Assembly (NCBI GenBank): GCA_033239005.1
Contig: BSQZ01000015.1
Location: forward strand, 5,324,001 to 5,388,000
DNA length: 64,000 bases
Direction of reading: 5' to 3'
Source: Lamellibrachia satsuma
Taxonomy: Eukaryota; Annelida; Polychaeta; Sabellida; Siboglinidae
A program made the position numbers and the translations under genes. Shown piece by piece: positions 59,401-64,000 of this stretch (the first letter of the stretch is position 1; the number at the start of each line of letters is the position of its first letter). The notes beneath the pieces are model-generated. The model saw nothing but the letters and a program-made list of their open reading frames with translations. It was not told where the DNA came from and made no database searches.

Positions 59401-60850
59401 CAAAGTTCTTTCCTGACGGTCACATCGGTCCGTGTTGATGAAAATAGACGTTCCAGAAACCTGCAATAGGAAACGCAACCCTGGACGAAGAGGTGATGAG
59501 TTCATCCACACCAATAATTGCAGGCAATATCCTGAATCTAGGTCACCCTTGAGAACATAAAAAGGATAACCTAGATAATATTATCATGGTTCATGTCCTG
59601 GACAAGTGTGTCACTCTGGGTGGGACAAGGCTGTAGCGGGTCCCTTTAACTTGCCAGTGCACAGTGCTATGTTTCACGCAAACAACGATGTTGACTCCAG
59701 CTGATATAGGCCTCATCACCATCATTACTGTCTTAGTCTATGGGTGATGAAGATCACAGGTAGCTGTAATTATTTTCTTGCATTTTTATTTTAGTTTTGC
59801 ACAGTGAGTCGATCGGAGCACTGAGGCTGTGGAACAGTCTAAAAAATATGCAAAATGTTAGTGATCTTCCACTGAAATCATTGTACAATCTGTATGCCTG
59901 TATGATGTATGTAACTGAATCCTGCCGCTCCCAACCCATCCTATGGCCCCATTACATCAAGATATCACTGACAGGTGTTTATCAACAACAAAACCAACTT
60001 AGCCCTGAATAAAAGCCAGTTGACAAGAAATAGCAGAGGCCATGATTACAACCACAGCTGCCACTGGACAGAGGAATGAGTGTCCAAGCTTAGACCAGCG
60101 CTGCTGCTGGACCTTGTATGGTTGGTGAAGACATGGTGGTCACTTAGATGTTGTGTTGATCTTCTCAACAAACACCAAACTTCCTGGCCGCTTGGAGTCC
60201 ATTTGATTTTCACTCCCACATAAATATCACTTTCTTCTTCTTCTTCTTTGACCTCTCAAGTTGTTTTGTTTTGTTGTGTTACAGACAGGCACCATTGTGG
60301 CGTGAGCCCACACCAGATCACGGTTCTAAACCTTCTGTGGTGTACTGCTGAGTCCCCAAGGCTTAAGGCTTAGCCATGTAGATGAGACCACATTTTTAAT
60401 ATACATACCAACAAGAACATGTTTCAGTCCACCTTCAGTCCACCAGCCTGGCATTTGAAAATAGGGGCAATCCATCACAGATCTACCAAGGCATGTTGCA
60501 TTAATATTTTTGAATTGAACCAAAAAATTTTAATTGTTTTTACCAATTAATCCACAGGTCAATATAACCACACATGTCAAACCATAGGGCTGTAGCTCAA
60601 ATAGTTTCTGAGTTATGATTATTTCAAATTTGGCAGAACCTGTAATTTTAAAAATTTTTCAGAAATCACAAATATTTCTTGTTCTACTTAAAATACTGTA
60701 CCTCAAAAACTATTTGTGTTAGAGCACTGATATTTGGCATGCTTTTTCTCCATTATATGTAGATAGCAGCAGACTTTCCAAATCTGTATGTTTTCCCACA
60801 ATCTGCCATTGAAGTTGTGTTTTTATGTGCAAAATTGAGCCAACGAGTGA
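56431..60850. other. HMGCS1 intron, mostly unrecognised
   Basis: 57455-57620 and 57645-57810 are a diverged direct duplication. An acidic 85-residue plus ORF (57286-57543) covers the first copy. 59797-59900 has LRLWNSLKNMQNVSDLPLKS, like LINE C-termini, weakly supported. No HMGCS1 exon ending in the expected PLxFxRG was found. Confidence 0.45.
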
Positions 60851-61933
60851 TTTTATATGAAATGCAGGTACAATGCCAGTGTAGTGCACAACATTTGGAT
60901 TCTCTATTTAAATGGCTTCATGTTGGCAAAAAATATTTTAAATAGACGTATTTTTTGTTTTGATCTAATCAATAGATTACAACACAATATCAAATCCTAT
61001 ACCTGATTTTACTAACCATTCTATATCTAGTATGAAAATTGTGTAAATATTGTTGTCAAATGCAAAAAACGTCTTAACACATAGTTCTAGATTATAATTT
61101 ACCTGGGTCATTCCATGTGAAATCAACCAATGGTCAAAACGTTTGTCTCAGAAAAATCCTTACATTTTAACCAATGACTAAGTGGCTATACTTGACCACT
61201 TGTGCAAAAGAACTAAACATTTACATGCAAATTGTCACTGTAATGCCCAAGCAGCCAAAATCACAACCATTTTTTTTTCATATTTTCTTGTGCCTGTACC
61301 TTGAGAAGTTTTCAAGCCATGTATCTGAAATTTGCTGAATGAAGATATATTGGCAGAGATTGTGAACACACAATTTGAGAAGAACAATAGGTACACCAGG
61401 TGCACAAAAATGGGGAATCTTTTTTTATTTCTGAAAATGTTTGTTTTGGTGTTGAAAGTCATAACATATATAGAAAGTTAATGTTTAAGATTGAATTATT
61501 CTGAAAATATATTAAGTAGATACTAAACTAAAAGATTATTGCCAGTATATCTCTGACAAGAGAGGGTTGCAATGTGAATGTTGTAAACATCTAAAAATAA
61601 TGGCTATGATTTTTTATATGATTTTGTTCACATTATACTAGGGCATTACAGAGATAATTTGCATGCAAATGTTTAGATCTTTTGCATAAGTGTTCAAGTA
61701 TAGCCACATAGTCACTGGTTAAAATTTAAGTACATTCTGAGACATCAATGTTTTGACCATACTAGAGATAGAATAGGTAGAAAAAACAGCTATAGGATTT
61801 CATATTGTGTTGGAAGCTATTGATTAGATAAAAAAATTTCTATCTGAAATTTGTTTTTCAACATAAAGTCATTTGAATAAGGAATCCAAATATGGTGCAT
61901 TATACAGGCACTGTACCTGCCTTTCATATAAAA
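60851..61933. mobile_element. 1.1-kb inverted-repeat element
   Basis: Arms at 60851-61248 and 61641-61933 are reverse complements over about 290 bp at roughly 80-85% by eye, for example GGGCATTACAG..TTTGCATG at the inner edge and CTGTACCTGCCTTTCATATA at the outer. The left arm has about 80 extra bases. No ORF lies in the 390-bp centre. A decayed MITE or foldback element is likely. Confidence 0.7.
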
Positions 61934-62124
61934 AAATAAATGGGAATTTTAGCTCCGTGGCCACATAGCATTTTCGGCTGCTAAATATAGGCCTCTTTTG
62001 CTATGTACCAACTTTGGGGATCAGTATCTCATAAATTAAAGTAGATATAAACTTCAAACTCCTCACATACCTAGATATGTAGGTGTGTTATGGATCAAAA
62101 TAATTCAGATTCATTTGTGTTCTA
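61934..62124. other. Short unrecognised stretch
   Basis: AT-rich; no feature seen. Confidence 0.5.
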
Positions 62125-62464
62125 ACATGTTTTATTGTTAAAGAGTTAGAGACTGTCGTCTCTTTCAAATATCTTATTACAATGCTCTCAGTTGAAGGAT
62201 CAAAACTAGAAGTCCTTTTAAGAGTTGCACACACCTCAGCTGCCCTGGCAAGACTGAATCAAGTTTGGAGAGCAATAACATGAACCTGAAAACCAAAGTA
62301 TAACTGCTGCTGGCACTAATAATGTTGTTGTACCATGATCTCTCTCTATGCTTGCAAGACATGGATCCTAACAGCAGAGCTTAAAACAAAACAAGTCATG
62401 GTTTTCGGCCTATGCACCTATAAGAGTTACTAAAACATAACCATTTGTAACTACAATTAAGAGT

Positions 62465-62937
62465 ATTACGCTAGTGGTTTACTCAGAAAACCTTGTTGAA
62501 CACACATCTTAATTTCATGGGCTGCACCATACTATTAGATAACCCTACGTCATGAGTGTGGTACTGTGGCAATATTCCCTCGACAAATGAAAATATATTT
62601 GTATACACCTATTCCTATACTTGCCAATAGGATATGGCCATGCTGTTTACATCCAAACTCAACTTACGTACCATATGTTGACCTGGGTTTACTAAAGTCT
62701 TCTTTCTGGCAAAATAACACATTTGTTTGAAACTGCATTGGTTCTTTGTATGCTGGTCTCCCTTAATAAGTCACTTGTAGTCTAGGTTACCCGGATTTCA
62801 TAGAATTGTGCATATGCTTATCGGTCACGCTGGTTAACATGTCAGCCCTCAGTTATTCGGAGAAATGATCAGAATCTCTCACTTTTAGAACACATTCTGA
62901 GTAAACCACTGGTGCGATAAACCACTGGTGCGATAAT
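62465..62937. mobile_element. MITE-like element of about 470 bp
   Basis: Ends read TTACGCTAGTGGTTTACTCA on the left, and the complement of TGAGTAAACCACTGGTGCGA on the right. The right terminal repeat is partly duplicated. No ORF inside. It splits the LINE remnant. Confidence 0.65.
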
Positions 62938-63363
62938 TTTATTTGCACATATTTAGTTTTTATTATTTCTTAGTTGCATAGCCCCAAACCCATGACTTTT
63001 GTTTTGCTTTAAAAGAAGAATTCAATCAATTGAGATGAGAGACCATGACACCAATGAGGAAATCTGCAAAATAGTCAGCCAAAATATCGGACAGCATGAA
63101 GCTCTCCTGTCTGTAGTAAGAAGACCAAAGCTAAGAAGGCATGGCCCTATCATGAGGTCCACTGGCCTGGTAAGTCATCCTCCAAGGCACAGTGGGAGAC
63201 AGGAGAGAGAACTGGACAGACAACATGAAAGAATGGTCAAGACTGGACTGCCATGAGATGCAAGTTTTTTCATTAAGTTGTATCCTCTTGCGAGGCAGTT
63301 AGCAGAACTGACTAATCCGGATAATTGACGCTTCTGCAGTGGTTCATGAGAGACGGAGTCCAT

Positions 63364-63540
63364 AGCAGGTTACACATTTACCCCCTGTGTGGGATCTTTT
63401 ACTTCCCCTGGCATAGACACCAGATAGAAGGGGACCAATGGTTTTTAGTGTCTTTCCCAAAGACACAGGCAAAGTGGGGTGAACGAACCCTGGTCTCTTT
63501 GAGGGAAAGGCACACTCTACCACCTAGACCTCCGCGGCAC
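63364..63540 (-). mobile_element. tRNA-derived SINE
   Basis: Minus-strand head begins CCGCGGAGGTCTAGGTGGTA with an A-box-like TAGGTGGTAGAG (63526-63515) and a B-box-like GGTTCGTTCACC (63490-63479), spaced as in tRNA. The body CAAAGTGGGGT / CACATTTACCCCC is shared with 16049-16412. Inserted in the LINE remnant. Confidence 0.75.
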
Positions 63541-63792
63541 ACTATATGCAGATGCAAGAGGCAGCAAGGGACTGGCAAAGGTGGAGACAGGTTGCGAGAT
63601 CATCAAGAGATGCCCCAATGACCACCCGAGGCTATGGAATAGGTGAAGGTGAACTCCAAGTTCCATGCATGCTTAACGCCATTCTGGCGAAGCATAGCAC
63701 TGAATTTGTTTGGTAACTGATAGAAAAGAATAGTCACTACAAAACTGTAATTTATTGTTGCATATGAGATGAAAAAGTACAAGACATTTTAT

Positions 63793-64000
63793 TAGACTAA
63801 TAGTAAGCCAGTAATTGCTATATGTAGCATGCATTGCCACGTTGTGCAACTGAACACATGTTTTCTTTCAAATAATACATTTTAATTAATTAGTTTAACT
63901 AACACAGAAGCATCTGGAATTACATGCAATAATATTAATAATAGTAACCCAGTAATTGCTATATGTAGACTTAGATTAAGCATGCATTGCCACGTTTTGC
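63793..64000. repeat. Direct repeat at window end
   Basis: AGTAATTGCTATATGTAG plus GCATGCATTGCCACGTT occurs at 63809-63847 and again at 63949-63998, with a small insertion in the second copy. Confidence 0.75.

Larger units (their letters stand above)
62125..63640 (+). mobile_element. LINE RT C-terminal remnant interrupted by a MITE and a SINE
   Basis: Plus-strand frames give AHTSAALARLNQVWRA and CKTWILTAELKTK (62180-62440), then HDTNEEICKIVSQNIGQHEA, LRRHGPIMRS and DNMKEW (63000-63250), and after the SINE AARDWQRWRQVARSS (63545-63600). Together these are the collinear tail of one LINE ORF2. Broken by stops, frameshifts and two insertions. Confidence 0.75.

Overview
This is a metazoan nuclear window of AT-rich, intron-dense DNA with GT-AG introns, many mini- and microsatellites, and decayed LINE, SINE, Harbinger and hAT elements. 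It suggests a non-insect invertebrate, most likely a marine lophotrochozoan or an amphioxus-like chordate. Splice acceptors captured inside tandem repeats resemble the 'mirage minisatellites' I recall from amphioxus. The species cannot be fixed from the sequence alone. All intron-exon models here were built by hand from splice sites, reading phase and family motifs.

Two protein genes are present, both on the minus strand. (1) Positions 628-30848 hold a very large lipid transfer protein gene of the apolipophorin / apoB class. I placed 31 exons coding about 4,091 residues, all joining in phase. In order they give a signal peptide, a vitellogenin-type lipid-transfer module, a furin site RRKR at about residues 702-705, and a long beta-repeat region of which 1,586 residues lie in one 4,758-bp exon. 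An Ala-rich helical region, a von Willebrand D domain and a degenerate VWA-like domain follow. The last exon(s) lie off the left edge. A TATA-like box sits at 30927-30933. (2) Positions 47979-55686 hold the 3' six coding exons (about 317 residues) of hydroxymethylglutaryl-CoA synthase (HMGCS1), including the catalytic-His segment and the true C-terminus. The exons for the N-terminal ~200 residues lie beyond 64000, so the interrupting intron exceeds 8.3 kb.

Layout: 1-600 LINE remnant; 628-30848 apolipophorin; 30934-47100 a 16-kb intergenic region packed with repeats; 47100-55686 HMGCS1 3' part; 55687-64000 a long HMGCS1 intron with a 29-bp satellite, a 1.1-kb inverted repeat and a nested LINE/MITE/SINE cluster. 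The intergenic region holds a PIF/Harbinger element with both ends intact at 39783-42489, hAT and LINE remnants, and several minisatellites. The Harbinger element is inserted into a 52-bp tandem array.

The two genes serve related physiology: HMG-CoA synthase feeds the mevalonate pathway and apolipophorin carries neutral lipid in circulation. Nothing in the sequence shows co-regulation. No prokaryotic-type operon, CRISPR array or complete virus was seen. The most distinctive signals are splice acceptors duplicated inside tandem repeats, palindromes at the 5' junctions of truncated LINE copies, and the Harbinger insertion with readable target-site ends.
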